Notes: a model not told the origin generated them from the letters alone. A DNA stretch of 34,994 nucleotides from Marivivens sp. (GCA_030827165.1 JAURFB010000021.1:1-34994); one strand, 5' to 3'; counted from the first letter of the stretch, positions 7,872 through 16,751 are shown. Numbers and translations are program-made.

Positions 7872-8384
7872 ATGAGCACCCCCATCCTCACCACCGGGCG
7901 CCTCATCCTCAGGCCCCCGGTGGCCGAGGATGCGCAAGCGATCGCCGATATCCTGAACATCTGGGCGGTCACCAGATGGCTGACGACGGTCCCGTTTCCC
8001 TATTGTCTCGCCGATGCCGAGGCATTTCTTGGCAGTCTTTCCGGCACCCCCCAGCAGCGCTATTGGGTCATCGAGATTGCGGACAAGGCGCAGGGCGCAA
8101 TTTCACTTATGCCCGACCTGGGATTCTTTCTGGCCCCACAAGCTCATGGCAAGGGTGTCATGACCGAAGCGGCGCGCGCGGTTCTGGACTGGCACTTTTC
8201 GTCAAGCGACGAAAATGTCGTCTCCGGCTATCATGTTGGCAACGACGCTTCGGCAAGAGTTCAGCAAAAGCTTGGATTCCAGCCAACCCACGAGGCAGTT
8301 GCGCGGCAAGTCTCGACGGGAAAATCTGTAACCGTGATCAAGACAGCGCTGACAAGGCCAGAGTGGGAGACAAGAGATGTTTGA
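7872..8384 (+). CDS. GNAT family N-acetyltransferase, second of three
   Basis: The 170-residue protein has the same architecture as its neighbours: TTGRLILRPP at residues 7-16, acetyl-CoA loop HGKGVMTEA at 92-100 and NDASARVQQKLGFQP near 124-138. The substrate is unknown. The gene begins 3 bp after the previous stop and its 3' end overlaps the third GNAT gene by 8 bp, so the three are almost certainly translated from one message. The divergence between copies suggests old paralogues rather than a recent duplication. Confidence 0.87.
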   Translation: MSTPILTTGRLILRPPVAEDAQAIADILNIWAVTRWLTTVPFPYCLADAEAFLGSLSGTPQQRYWVIEIADKAQGAISLMPDLGFFLAPQAHGKGVMTEAARAVLDWHFSSSDENVVSGYHVGNDASARVQQKLGFQPTHEAVARQVSTGKSVTVIKTALTRPEWETRDV

Positions 8385-8898
8385 GCTTAGAACGGAACGG
8401 CTCACCTTTCGCCACGGAACGGCATCGGATGTCGAGGCGATACACGCAATCGTTTCGGATTGGGACGTGGTCAAGAATCTCGGCTCGTGGCCCTTTCCGG
8501 CAGACCTTGGCTATACGATCAACCGTATCGTCAACCAGCCGGATCGGAACATCGGCTTTGCGGGAATCGTCCGGGCGGGTGACGAGATCGTCGGCGGGAT
8601 GGGTATCGTCGGGGGAGATCTGGGCTATTCCTTCGGCCTCGCCCACTGGGGGAAAGGCTATGCGACCGAGATGAGCCGGCGGCTTGTGGACTATGCCTTC
8701 GACTGTTTCAACTGGCCGCAACTGACGAGCGAGGCATACGTCGACAACCCCGCATCAAGCCGCGTTCTTGCGAAGGTCGGCTTTGAGCCCGCGGGAACGG
8801 CGATGGCCCCATGCGCCGCGCGCGGCGGCGATTTCGAGGTGCACAGGTTCATCCTCGCCCGCGAACGCTGGGACGCCTTGAGAAACAGCGGCCAATAG
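8377..8898 (+). CDS. GNAT family N-acetyltransferase, third of three
   Basis: The 173-residue protein begins with ELRTERLTFRHG. It has an acetyl-CoA loop WGKGYATEM at 91-99 that fits the family consensus best of the three, and VDNPASSRVLAKVGF near its end. In Rhodobacterales a GNAT gene commonly sits between rpmA and obgE, and this copy is the likely counterpart by position. obgE starts 33 bp downstream. The acceptor substrate is not predictable from sequence. Confidence 0.88.
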   Translation: MFELRTERLTFRHGTASDVEAIHAIVSDWDVVKNLGSWPFPADLGYTINRIVNQPDRNIGFAGIVRAGDEIVGGMGIVGGDLGYSFGLAHWGKGYATEMSRRLVDYAFDCFNWPQLTSEAYVDNPASSRVLAKVGFEPAGTAMAPCAARGGDFEVHRFILARERWDALRNSGQ

Positions 8899-8931
8899 AC
8901 TATCCGGCCCTGAACAGTTGAAAGCCATCCG

Positions 8932-9969
8932 ATGAAATTCCTCGACCTTACCAAAGTCTTTATCCGCTCGGGCGCGGGCGGAAACGGCTGCGTGTCGTTT
9001 CGCAGGGACAAATTCGTCGAGTATGGCGGGCCCGACGGCGGTGACGGGGGCAATGGCGGGCACGTGATCGCCGAGGCGGTTGACGGATTGAACACGCTCA
9101 TCGATTTTCGGTATCAGCAGCATTTCTTTGCCCAAAACGGCCAACCCGGCATGGGCTCTGGCCGCACCGGATCGGGCGGCGAGGACATTGTCCTGCGCGT
9201 GCCTGTCGGGACCGAGATTATCGACGAGGACGAAGAGACGCTGATTGCCGATCTCACGGAAGTTGGACAGCAGGTCGTTTTGGCCAAGGGCGGCAACGGG
9301 GGCTGGGGCAACCTGCATTTCAAATCGTCGACCAATCAGGCGCCGCGCCGCGCCAATCCAGGGCAAGAAGCAGTCGAACGAACGGTCTGGCTCCGGCTCA
9401 AACTGATCGCCGATGTGGGACTTCTGGGAATGCCCAACGCGGGCAAGTCGACGTTCCTCGCAGCCACATCGAACGCGCGACCCAAGATCGCCGACTATCC
9501 CTTTACCACACTGGTTCCCAACCTCGGCGTCGTCGGCGTCGACAACGTGGAATTCGTCGTCGCCGATATTCCGGGCCTGATCGAAGGGGCTTCGGAGGGC
9601 AGGGGGCTTGGCGATATGTTCCTCGGCCATGTCGAGCGCTGCGCCGTGCTTCTGCACCTTGTCGACGGCACTTCGGGCGATCCCGTTCGCGACATGGAGA
9701 CGATCATCGGCGAGCTTGAGGCCTATGGCGGCGATCTGGCCGACAAGCCGCGCATCACGGTTCTCAACAAGATCGACACGTTGGATGCTGAGGAGCGCGA
9801 GTTTCTCAAGGAAGAGCTGGAAGAGGCGACCGGCGGGCCGGTGATGCTCATGTCCGGCGTCTCGGGCGAGGGCGTGATCGATGTCCTGCGCGCACTTCGA
9901 TCCAAGATCGACGAAGACCGCCTTCGTCACCGCGCTGCGCCCGAGGAGGATGCGCCTTGGCAGCCCTGA
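8932..9969 (+). CDS. obgE: GTPase ObgE/CgtA
   Basis: ObgE is an essential GTPase that checks 50S assembly and links to stringent signalling. The 345-residue protein starts with the glycine-rich Obg fold ([25 protein letters not shown]). The G domain follows with G1 GMPNAGKST (167-174), the switch I region [10 protein letters not shown]3 DIPGLIEGA and G4 NKID. It lacks the C-terminal OCT domain of some Gram-positive homologues. It overlaps proB by 13 bp. The Shine-Dalgarno is weak, but the N-terminus [10 protein letters not shown] is canonical. Confidence 0.97.
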   Translation: MKFLDLTKVFIRSGAGGNGCVSFRRDKFVEYGGPDGGDGGNGGHVIAEAVDGLNTLIDFRYQQHFFAQNGQPGMGSGRTGSGGEDIVLRVPVGTEIIDEDEETLIADLTEVGQQVVLAKGGNGGWGNLHFKSSTNQAPRRANPGQEAVERTVWLRLKLIADVGLLGMPNAGKSTFLAATSNARPKIADYPFTTLVPNLGVVGVDNVEFVVADIPGLIEGASEGRGLGDMFLGHVERCAVLLHLVDGTSGDPVRDMETIIGELEAYGGDLADKPRITVLNKIDTLDAEEREFLKEELEEATGGPVMLMSGVSGEGVIDVLRALRSKIDEDRLRHRAAPEEDAPWQP

Positions 9970-11063
9970 GCGCCGCGAAACGTTTGGTGGTCAAGATCGG
10001 CTCGGCGCTTCTGGTGGACCGGGCCACGGGCCGGCTTCGGCAAGATTGGCTTGAGGCGCTCGCCGCAGATGTGGCCCGCATCCGTGCGCGTGGCACGCAG
10101 GTGATCCTTGTGTCGTCTGGTTCGATCGCGCTTGGTCGCGGCGTTTTGGGCCTGCCGAAGGGCGAATTGGCGCTTGAACAATCGCAAGCCGCCGCCTCGG
10201 TTGGGCAGATCAGGCTGGCACGGGCCTATGAGGAAGTGCTCGCGCCGCATGGGATCGTGACCGGACAGGTTCTGGTAACGCTTGAGGATTCCACCGACCG
10301 CCGCCGCTATCTCAACAGCCGCGCCACGATGGAAACGCTCCTTGGCCTTGGCGTGACGCCGATCGTCAACGAAAACGATACCGTCGCCACCGACGAAATC
10401 CGCTATGGCGACAACGACAGGCTTGCCGCGCAGGTCGCGGTGACGACCGGAGCGGACCAGTTGATCCTTCTGTCGGACGTGGATGGGTTCTATTCGGGCA
10501 ACCCCAATCTGGACCCCGCGGCCAAACGGTTCGACCTTATTGAAAAGATCACCCCCGAGATCGAGGCGATGGCGGGCGATGGGGTGTCCGGCCTGTCGAA
10601 GGGCGGGATGATCACCAAGCTGATGGCCGCCAAGGTCGCGACCGACGCGGGCTGCGCCATGGCGATCACGCTCGGCTCGCCGCTACACCCCTTGAAGGCG
10701 CTCGAAGAGGGCGCTCCTGCAACATGGTTCACTGCCCACGGCGATCCGCACGCGGCCCGCAAGCGCTGGATCGCGGCGATGAAGCCGCGCGGCGAGGTGC
10801 AGGTGGACGACGGGGCAGGCGAGGCGCTGAAGGCCGGCAAGAGCCTTCTGCCCGCCGGTGTGCGGGCCATCTCCGGCAGCTTCGGGCGTGGTGATCCGGT
10901 GGCGATCGTCTCTGCCGCAGGCGCGCGCCTTGGTATCGGCCTGACCCGCTATACAGCCACTGAAGCCCGCCAGATCATGGGCCGCCGCAGCGCTGACATC
11001 GAGGCGCTTTTGGGCTACAAGGGGCGCGCGGCGCTTATCCACCGCGACGACATGGTCATCTGA
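9957..11063 (+). CDS. proB: Glutamate 5-kinase ProB
   Basis: ProB phosphorylates glutamate in the first step of proline synthesis. The 368-residue protein has an amino-acid kinase domain ([12 protein letters not shown] at the start, [12 protein letters not shown] and [11 protein letters not shown] in the middle) and a C-terminal PUA domain (about 275-368). The start is a TTG at 9957, with GGAGG seven bases upstream lying inside the obgE 3' end. An ATG within that spacer is out of frame. The overlap with obgE implies translational coupling. proA lies 23 bp downstream, completing the conserved obgE-proB-proA unit. Confidence 0.96.
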   Translation: MAALSAAKRLVVKIGSALLVDRATGRLRQDWLEALAADVARIRARGTQVILVSSGSIALGRGVLGLPKGELALEQSQAAASVGQIRLARAYEEVLAPHGIVTGQVLVTLEDSTDRRRYLNSRATMETLLGLGVTPIVNENDTVATDEIRYGDNDRLAAQVAVTTGADQLILLSDVDGFYSGNPNLDPAAKRFDLIEKITPEIEAMAGDGVSGLSKGGMITKLMAAKVATDAGCAMAITLGSPLHPLKALEEGAPATWFTAHGDPHAARKRWIAAMKPRGEVQVDDGAGEALKAGKSLLPAGVRAISGSFGRGDPVAIVSAAGARLGIGLTRYTATEARQIMGRRSADIEALLGYKGRAALIHRDDMVI

Positions 11064-11086
11064 CCGGCAGACAGACGGACACGCCG

Positions 11087-12352
11087 ATGAAAGACACTGA
11101 GGATATCGATGCGCTGATGGCCAATATCGGCGCACGCGCCCGTGCGGCGGCGGCCGAGCTTGCCTACGCCAGCGCCGAGCGCAAACACGCCGCCCTGATC
11201 GGCGCGGCCGATGAAGTTTGGAAGCGCCGCGACGACATCATCGCCGCCAATGCGGAAGACCTCGTTTACGGCGAAGAGAAGGGCATCAGCCCGTCAATGA
11301 TGGATCGCCTGATGCTCGATGAAACGCGCATCCGCAGCATTTGTGATGGCTTGCGGGCCGTGGCCGAGCAGAAAGATCCCGTCGGCGCGGTGATCGCCGA
11401 ATGGGATATGCCTTCGGGCCTGCACATTCAGCGCGTCCGCACGCCCCTTGGTGTGGTGGGCGTCATCTATGAAAGCCGCCCCAACGTGACCGCAGATGCC
11501 GGCGCTCTTTGCCTCAAGGCCGGCAATGCGGTGATCTTGCGGGGCGGCTCGGAAAGCTTTCACTCGTCGTCGATGATCCACGAATGCCTTGTCACCGGTC
11601 TCAGACAGGCGGGGCTTCCGACTGACGCCATTCAGCTCGTCCCGACCCGCGACCGCGAAGCTGTCTCGGCAATGCTGCGGGCTGTCGAACATATCGACGT
11701 GATCGTGCCGCGCGGTGGCAAGGGCCTGGTCGGCCTTGTCCAGCGTGAGGCGCGGGTGCCGGTCTTTGCCCATCTTGAAGGCATTTGCCACGTCTACGCC
11801 GACCGCGACGCCGATCTCGAAAAGGCGCGCCGCGTGGTGCTTAACGCCAAGACCCGCCGAACGGGAATCTGCGGCGCGGCGGAATGCCTCCTGATTGACT
11901 GGCAGTTTTATACCAAGCACGGCGCAACCTTGATCGAGGACCTTCTGAAAGCGGGCGTCGAAGTGCGGACCGAGGGCGAACTTCTGAAGATTCCAGGCAC
12001 CGTGCAGGCCGGTCCCGATGATTTCGGCCGCGAATTTCTCGACATGATCATTGCGGCCAAACTTGTGGATGGGGTGGACGAGGCCATCGCACATATCCGC
12101 CACTATGGGTCGAATCACACCGAAAGCATCCTCACCGAAAACGACGCCACCGCCGCACGGTTTTTCGAACGGCTCGACAGCGCGATCCTGATGCGCAACG
12201 CTTCGACCCAGTTCGCCGATGGTGGCGAGTTCGGCATGGGCGCAGAGATCGGCATCGCCACAGGCAAACTGCACGCGCGTGGCCCGGTAGGGGCCGAACA
12301 GCTGACGAGCTTCAAATATCTCGTCACTGGCGACGGCACCTGCCGGTCCTAG
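11087..12352 (+). CDS. proA: Gamma-glutamyl phosphate reductase ProA
   Basis: ProA reduces gamma-glutamyl phosphate with NADPH to glutamate semialdehyde, the second proline-synthesis step. The 421-residue protein has the aldehyde-dehydrogenase fold with [28 protein letters not shown] and the catalytic cysteine C262 in RTGICGAAE. It ends near [13 protein letters not shown], the family's conserved end. The stop TAG at 12350-12352 directly abuts the stop of the opposing chpT gene. Confidence 0.97.
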   Translation: MKDTEDIDALMANIGARARAAAAELAYASAERKHAALIGAADEVWKRRDDIIAANAEDLVYGEEKGISPSMMDRLMLDETRIRSICDGLRAVAEQKDPVGAVIAEWDMPSGLHIQRVRTPLGVVGVIYESRPNVTADAGALCLKAGNAVILRGGSESFHSSSMIHECLVTGLRQAGLPTDAIQLVPTRDREAVSAMLRAVEHIDVIVPRGGKGLVGLVQREARVPVFAHLEGICHVYADRDADLEKARRVVLNAKTRRTGICGAAECLLIDWQFYTKHGATLIEDLLKAGVEVRTEGELLKIPGTVQAGPDDFGREFLDMIIAAKLVDGVDEAIAHIRHYGSNHTESILTENDATAARFFERLDSAILMRNASTQFADGGEFGMGAEIGIATGKLHARGPVGAEQLTSFKYLVTGDGTCRS

Positions 12353-12949
12353 TCAAAAGCTGAGGACAAGCCGCGCGTCTGTGCGCCTTACCGCAAGCCG
12401 TGAGCCGCGCGCTTCAAGCGCCAACACCAGAGCCGCAAACTGGATGCGGCCGGAATCTATGTGTTGAGGCATCTCGCCACGCTCGACCGCGTTCCAGAGC
12501 TCGGGATCGAGGTGGGTCCTGGCGGCATCGGTTTCGACAATCCATGCGCCCCTGTCCCGCGCGACCCGGATCTCTCCCCCTCGGGGCATGATGTGCTCGA
12601 TGCAGAGGACAGCCAGGAACGTCAGCTTCACCTCCGATCTGTCGATCGTTCCGTCCTCTCTCCAGATGTATCGGTGGCGTCCGTCCTTGGCCCGCGCCGC
12701 CAGGATCGCCCCAATCTCTTCGGTTCCGACGGCTTGGCCCTCCTTGGCCGAGCCAAAGGCGATGCGAAAGAATCGCACCCGCGCCGAAGCGCTCTGGGCG
12801 CTTTCGGATATCAGCGCGATCTCCGGCCCCTCGCTATGTCCAGTCATCGTCATAAGCTCAACCCCATTGCCGATTGCGCCAATCGGGCTAATAAGGTCAT
12901 GACAAATCCGCGAACTGACGAGCGCGGCAAAGTCCTCGGTGCTGATCAT
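12353..12949 (-). CDS. chpT: Histidine phosphotransferase ChpT (CckA-ChpT-CtrA relay)
   Basis: ChpT carries phosphate from the hybrid kinase CckA to CtrA and CpdR in alphaproteobacteria. The 198-residue protein has the four-helix-bundle phosphotransfer site RICHDLISPIGAIGNG, with H17 as the phospho-acceptor. A degenerate HATPase-like C-terminal domain follows and lacks recognisable ATP-binding N and G boxes, as in known ChpT. The ATG at 12949 is preferred because it begins at the family N-terminus with AAGG seven bases upstream; the frame stays open far upstream only because of high GC. It diverges from a DUF3553 gene only 24 bp away. In Rhodobacterales this relay controls motility and gene-transfer-agent functions rather than viability. 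Confidence 0.88.
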   Translation of the reverse strand: MISTEDFAALVSSRICHDLISPIGAIGNGVELMTMTGHSEGPEIALISESAQSASARVRFFRIAFGSAKEGQAVGTEEIGAILAARAKDGRHRYIWREDGTIDRSEVKLTFLAVLCIEHIMPRGGEIRVARDRGAWIVETDAARTHLDPELWNAVERGEMPQHIDSGRIQFAALVLALEARGSRLAVRRTDARLVLSF

Positions 12950-12973
12950 TGCAAGCCTTGTGAAGGAGGATGA

Positions 12974-13171
12974 ATGGACGACAATCTGAATGCCCATCTC
13001 GAGCCGGGAATGTATGTCCTGCATCCGGCAAGACCAGATTGGGGGGTTGGGCAAGTCCAGTCCAATATTGGCGGCAAGGTCACAGTGAATTTTCCCGAAG
13101 AAGGCAAGGTTGTCGTGAACAGCGCGCGGGTCATGCTCGAGTTGGTGTCCGGCCAAGAGGGCACAACCTAG
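12974..13171 (+). CDS. DUF3553 family small protein
   Basis: The 65-residue protein contains LEPGMYVLHPARPDWGVGQVQS and later GKVTVNFPEEGKVVV. This is a compact SH3-like beta barrel pattern typical of DUF3553 and of the CarD/RapA-like 'distance from start W-G-x-G-x-V' folds. Its function is unknown. It has a strong GGAGG five bases before the ATG. Start codons of this gene and chpT are separated by 24 bp, so each promoter probably lies inside or just upstream of the other gene. Confidence 0.82.
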   Translation: MDDNLNAHLEPGMYVLHPARPDWGVGQVQSNIGGKVTVNFPEEGKVVVNSARVMLELVSGQEGTT

Positions 13172-13183
13172 GGTAGATCCATG

Positions 13184-13238
13184 GTCGGGTAAGTCAAGTC
13201 TGGTGCTGCCTGCGGCTTTGCCGCTTCTTGCACCCGAC
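13184..13238. other. Nested stem-loop between the DUF3553 gene and olsB
   Basis: GTCGGGT (13184-13190) and ACCCGAC (13232-13238) are exact reverse complements. They enclose a second perfect hairpin GCGGC-TTT-GCCGC (13212-13224). There is no T-run, so it may be a leader structure for olsB rather than a simple terminator. Confidence 0.45.
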
Positions 13239-13279
13239 TTGCCAACCGGACTAGAAGGACGCGACTTTGACGAGGCTCC

Positions 13280-14062
13280 GTGGACGGCATGACCGCATCC
13301 CACTCCAAGTTTACGCTGAGGCTGGCGACTGATCCGGCCGACATCCGCGCGGCGCATCGCCTGCGGTATCGGGTTTTCGTGGAAGAGCTTGGCGGCACCG
13401 GTCCGCTTGTCGATCGTGAACAAGGGCTCGAGGCGGATCGTTTCGACCCCTATTTCGACCACTTGGTTCTGATCGATGAACGCCTTCCCAAAGGCGATCA
13501 TGTGGTCGGTGTCTATCGGGTCTTGCGGGGGGAACAGGCGCAGAAGGCCGGGCAATTCTATTCCGAAGACGAATATGATCTGACGGTGCTCAAGTCATCG
13601 GGCCGGCGACTTCTTGAGCTTGGCCGATCCTGCGTCGATGCCCGTTATCGCGGCGGCATGGCGATGTATCGCCTCTGGAACGGGCTCGCCCGTTATGTGG
13701 CAGACCACGGAGTCGAAATCCTGTTCGGTGTCGCTTCGTTCCACGGAACAGACGTCCGCGCTTTGGCCGAGCCACTCTCGCACCTGCGCTATCGCCACCT
13801 CGCACCCGACGATATCCGGGTGCGCGCCGTCGAAGAGACCTTTCAGCGGATGGACCTCATCGCCGAGGACCAGATCGACCGCCGCCGCGCTATGGCGCAG
13901 ACCCCGGCGCTCATCAAAGCCTATCTGCGGCTCGGTGGCTTTGTGGGCGAAGGGGCTTTTATCGACCATGCCTTCAACACCACCGATGTCTGCCTGGTCC
14001 TGGACACCGCGCGGATGAACGAGGCGCAACGCGAGATCTATACCAAGGGTCGCGGTCAGTGA
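13280..14062 (+). CDS. olsB: Ornithine lipid synthase OlsB (ornithine N-alpha-acyltransferase)
   Basis: OlsB attaches a 3-hydroxyacyl group from acyl-ACP to ornithine, forming lyso-ornithine lipid. The 260-residue protein has an acyltransferase GNAT-like fold: RLRYRVFVEELGG near residue 28, then FDPYFDHLVLID, LELGRSCVDARYRGG and the late segment LRLGGFVGEGAFIDHAFN, all typical of OlsB/hemolysin-type acyltransferases. The start is uncertain between GTG 13280 and ATG 13289; an in-frame TGA lies just upstream. Its stop overlaps the olsA start by four bases (GTGA), so the two genes are coupled. Ornithine lipids replace phospholipids under phosphate shortage, fitting the PiT and polyphosphate genes in the window, though no shared control is visible. 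Confidence 0.87.
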   Translation: MDGMTASHSKFTLRLATDPADIRAAHRLRYRVFVEELGGTGPLVDREQGLEADRFDPYFDHLVLIDERLPKGDHVVGVYRVLRGEQAQKAGQFYSEDEYDLTVLKSSGRRLLELGRSCVDARYRGGMAMYRLWNGLARYVADHGVEILFGVASFHGTDVRALAEPLSHLRYRHLAPDDIRVRAVEETFQRMDLIAEDQIDRRRAMAQTPALIKAYLRLGGFVGEGAFIDHAFNTTDVCLVLDTARMNEAQREIYTKGRGQ

Positions 14063-14892
14063 GCGAGGACTGGCGCGAGGAACCCGAACCGTCACGGATC
14101 AGCGCGGCGGGGTGGTTGCGCGCGATCTTGCGGGTGGTCCCACTTGCCATCGTCGTCTTCGGGGGGCTTGCGATCCTTCTGGCACTGCGTTTGGTCGAAC
14201 GTCCGCTTTGGGGTCAGCGCCGTCCGGTGACGCCGTTCATCACGCAGGCTGTCTGCCGCTCGGCCTTTGTCATTCTCGGTATCCGTTACCTGACCGACGG
14301 GCAGGCGATGCAAGGGCCCGGGGCGATCGTGGCCAATCACTCAAGCTGGCTCGACATCTTTGCCCTCAACGCCCGCAAGCGGATCTATTTCGTCTCCAAG
14401 GCAGAGGTGGCGGGATGGCCGGGAATAGGCTGGCTCGCCAAGGCGACCGGCACCGTGTTTATCCGCCGCGATCCGCGCGAGGCACGCCTGCATATCCGGG
14501 AGTTCATCCGCCGCCTGTCCTACGGCCACAAGCTCTTGTTCTTTCCCGAAGGCACCTCGACCGATGGCCGCCGCGTCTTGCCTTTCAAGCCCACCCTTTT
14601 TGCCGCCTTCTATGCCGATGGTCTGCGCGAGACGCTCTCGATCCAGCCGGTGACGGTGATCTATCGCGCCGCCGAAGGGGCCGATCCGCGCCAATACGGC
14701 TGGTGGGGGGATATGGATTTTGGACCACATCTTCTTTCGACGTTGGCAGCCGCGCGGCAGGGTTCGGTGACGATCCACTACCACGCGCCGGTGCGTGTCT
14801 CCGAGATCGAGGATCGCAAGATGCTGGCGCGGCTCTTGGAAAACAAGGTGCGCGCCGGTTTGATTGCGGCTGGCGTGAACGACGAGGACTAG
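14059..14892 (+). CDS. olsA: Lyso-ornithine lipid acyltransferase OlsA (PlsC family)
   Basis: OlsA acylates lyso-ornithine lipid to the final ornithine lipid. Homologues can also act as 1-acylglycerol-3-phosphate acyltransferases. The 277-residue protein has one N-terminal membrane segment (about residues 27-44), the catalytic NHSSWLD (H94, D99) and the substrate motif FPEGTSTDG (162-170). The GTG start overlaps the olsB stop. Its stop shares CTAG (14889-14892) with the opposing thiE-like gene. Confidence 0.87.
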   Translation: MSEDWREEPEPSRISAAGWLRAILRVVPLAIVVFGGLAILLALRLVERPLWGQRRPVTPFITQAVCRSAFVILGIRYLTDGQAMQGPGAIVANHSSWLDIFALNARKRIYFVSKAEVAGWPGIGWLAKATGTVFIRRDPREARLHIREFIRRLSYGHKLLFFPEGTSTDGRRVLPFKPTLFAAFYADGLRETLSIQPVTVIYRAAEGADPRQYGWWGDMDFGPHLLSTLAAARQGSVTIHYHAPVRVSEIEDRKMLARLLENKVRAGLIAAGVNDED

Positions 14893-15512
14893 CCCATCGC
14901 CGCGACAAGCGCCTTGAGCGCCGCCGCCGCGTCGTAGGCCTTCCAGATTTCATCGCCAATGCCGAAGAAATCGGTGTTGGCCGCGAGTGTCCTGATCAGG
15001 CCAGTGTCGAGCGCACCTTCGGCAACGACCGGCACCTCGATCATCTGGCTCCACCATTGGAAAAGCTCGAGCTCGACCGCCGCGCCCATTCCAAGGGCGG
15101 TTTGGCCGACAGGGCCAAAGCTGATGTAGTCGGCGCCAAGCTCGCCCGAGGTCATCCCGTCATGGCGCGAGCCAGCGCAGAAGGTGCCGACAATCGCATC
15201 TTCGCCAAGGTCTTTGCGGGCCTTTTTCACAGAGCGGGCGGCATCGGTCAGGTGCACTCCGTCAAGCCCGTGACGTTCGACAAATTTGAGGTGGGTCTCG
15301 ATGACGAGCGCCACATCGCGGGTTTGGGTGACGTCGCGCAGGGCATCGGCCGCACGGCTGATCTTGTCCTCGTCGCGGCTGGCAAGCCCAAGGCGCACGC
15401 AGGCCACTGGGACGGCATCAAGGCAGGCGGCAAGTCGGTCGGTGAATGTCGACAGCTCGAATTCGGGCGGCGTGATCAGGTAAACCTGCGGCAGATCGTC
15501 GGTGTCACTCAT
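14889..15512 (-). CDS. ThiE/TenI-like TIM-barrel protein, diverged thiamine phosphate synthase
   Basis: The 207-residue protein follows the ThiE/TenI fold: an opening beta strand YLITP, LDGVHLTD, GTFCAGSRHD and DYISFGPVGQT in order. Several residues that define true thiamine phosphate synthases are altered. The thiazole-phosphate loop that usually contains P-x-F-x-T-x-T-K reads GPVGQTALGMG, and the IGGI segment reads AEGA. It may be a specialised paralogue or a thiazole-handling protein rather than a genuine ThiE. No other thiamine gene lies near it. The gene stands alone on the minus strand, 45 bp downstream of the TfoX-like gene. Confidence 0.72.
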   Translation of the reverse strand: MSDTDDLPQVYLITPPEFELSTFTDRLAACLDAVPVACVRLGLASRDEDKISRAADALRDVTQTRDVALVIETHLKFVERHGLDGVHLTDAARSVKKARKDLGEDAIVGTFCAGSRHDGMTSGELGADYISFGPVGQTALGMGAAVELELFQWWSQMIEVPVVAEGALDTGLIRTLAANTDFFGIGDEIWKAYDAAAALKALVAAMG

Positions 15513-15557
15513 CTCTTTGGTCCCATCCCAAGCCTTTGCGCCGCTATAGCCGAGCCG

Positions 15558-15887
15558 CTACTTCGGCGGAAGGCTTTTTGCGTGGGTCAAGGCGATCGTC
15601 ATAAGGGCGGCGCGCCTGTCGTCGTCGGCCATCAGATCGTCACTCGCTGCGATCATCCCGCCCATCGGCTTGCCGGTGAAAAGCATCGGGCCCGTCCCTT
15701 CGATCGTTCGCGCCCCGGTCTCGTTGGCCTTGCCGACGCGGAACATTCCGCCGCCTGAATGCACGCCCGAAACCATATTGCCGTAGACGAGAAAGCACAG
15801 GCCTCCGAACATCTTCTTTTCCGAATATCCTGGTTCGTGCTCAAGCGCCTCACGCATCAACGAGGCAAGTCCTTCGTCATATGCCAT
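15558..15887 (-). CDS. TfoX N-terminal domain protein
   Basis: The 109-residue protein consists of a single TfoX-N domain: the sequence EKKMFGGLCFLVYGNMVSGV and the late GKPMGGMI match the family. The C-terminal TfoX domain of competence regulators such as Sxy is absent. Its function is unknown and competence should not be assumed. The ATG at 15887 has AAGGAG seven to eight bases upstream. It diverges from the trmJ-like gene, with 64 bp between start codons. Confidence 0.83.
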   Translation of the reverse strand: MAYDEGLASLMREALEHEPGYSEKKMFGGLCFLVYGNMVSGVHSGGGMFRVGKANETGARTIEGTGPMLFTGKPMGGMIAASDDLMADDDRRAALMTIALTHAKSLPPK

Positions 15888-15951
15888 GCCGTGCTCCTTG
15901 CGTGGATTGCTGTCAGAGCGTATCACGCGCCGGATCAGAAAAGGAACGGAA

Positions 15952-16692
15952 ATGCCCAACGGCCAGCCCCAACCCGCCTTTGTGCTCCTGCGCCCGCAGA
16001 TGGGCGAAAACATCGGCGCCGCCGCGCGGGGGATGTGGAATTTCGGGCTCGACCGGATGCGCATCACCGATCCGCGCGATGGCTGGCCCAACCAGAAGGC
16101 CGTCGCGATGGCCTCGGGAGCGGGCCGGCTGCTCGACGAGGCGCAGATTTTCGGCACGACCCAAGAGGCCGTAGCCGATTGCACCTTTGTCTATGCGACC
16201 ACGGCGCGGCCGCGCGGCCTGACCAAGCCGGTCCTCAGCCCCGAGGCAGCGATGCAGGATGCCGCCGCGCGGATCGCTGCGGGCGGCAAGGTTGCTGTCA
16301 TGTTCGGCCCCGAGCGGGCAGGCATGGAGAACAGCGATATCGCGCTCGCCAATGCGATCATCTCGGTGCCGGTGAACCCTGAGTTTTCCTCGCTCAACCT
16401 TGCCCAATGCGTTCTGCTGACCGCCTATGAATGGCGGCGGGCGAGCGAAGAGATCGTGCATGAGCGGGTCGATATTCAGGGGGATTGGGCCACGCAGATC
16501 GAGATGGAAAAGCTCGCCGAGCATTATGAGGACAGGCTTGACGACGCGGGATTCTTCTTCCCGGAGGATAAAGCCCCATATATGCGCCAGAACCTGCGCA
16601 ATCTCTGGAGCCGGATGCCGCTGACGCGGGCCGACGTGCAGATGCTCCACGGGATATTGCGGCAGATGGTGCGCTGGAAAGAGCGCGGCTGA
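15952..16692 (+). CDS. trmJ: SpoU-family RNA 2'-O-methyltransferase, TrmJ type
   Basis: TrmJ methylates the ribose of nucleotide 32 in several tRNAs. The 246-residue protein has an N-terminal SPOUT knot with FVLLRPQMGENIGAAARGM, FGPERAGMENSDI and the knot closure FSSLNLAQCVLLTAYEW, followed by a helical C-terminal extension typical of TrmJ. The ATG at 15952 fits the family N-terminus and follows AAAGGAA. Assignment to TrmJ over another SpoU enzyme is by length and C-terminal extension. Confidence 0.88.
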   Translation: MPNGQPQPAFVLLRPQMGENIGAAARGMWNFGLDRMRITDPRDGWPNQKAVAMASGAGRLLDEAQIFGTTQEAVADCTFVYATTARPRGLTKPVLSPEAAMQDAAARIAAGGKVAVMFGPERAGMENSDIALANAIISVPVNPEFSSLNLAQCVLLTAYEWRRASEEIVHERVDIQGDWATQIEMEKLAEHYEDRLDDAGFFFPEDKAPYMRQNLRNLWSRMPLTRADVQMLHGILRQMVRWKERG

Positions 16693-16751
16693 ACCCTTGC
16701 CGCTGGGGTGGCGCGGGCTTAGGGTCCGGCCACGAAATTCGGAGAGTCCAT

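Noticed and set aside
6435-7937. Open frame of about 500 codons on the minus strand over rplU-rpmA
   Set aside because: Antisense of ribosomal protein genes; no start signal or family pattern.
8755-9930. Open frame of about 391 codons on the minus strand over obgE
   Set aside because: Antisense of the conserved GTPase; composition is typical of a shadow frame.
14112-15758. Open frame of about 548 codons on the plus strand
   Set aside because: It crosses olsA and the opposite-strand ThiE-like and TfoX genes, whose motifs are clear. Its translation is rich in Arg/Gly/Ala with no family pattern, a GC-rich shadow frame.
15558-15887. Competence regulator TfoX/Sxy
   Set aside because: Only the TfoX N-terminal domain is present, and neighbouring genes do not concern competence.
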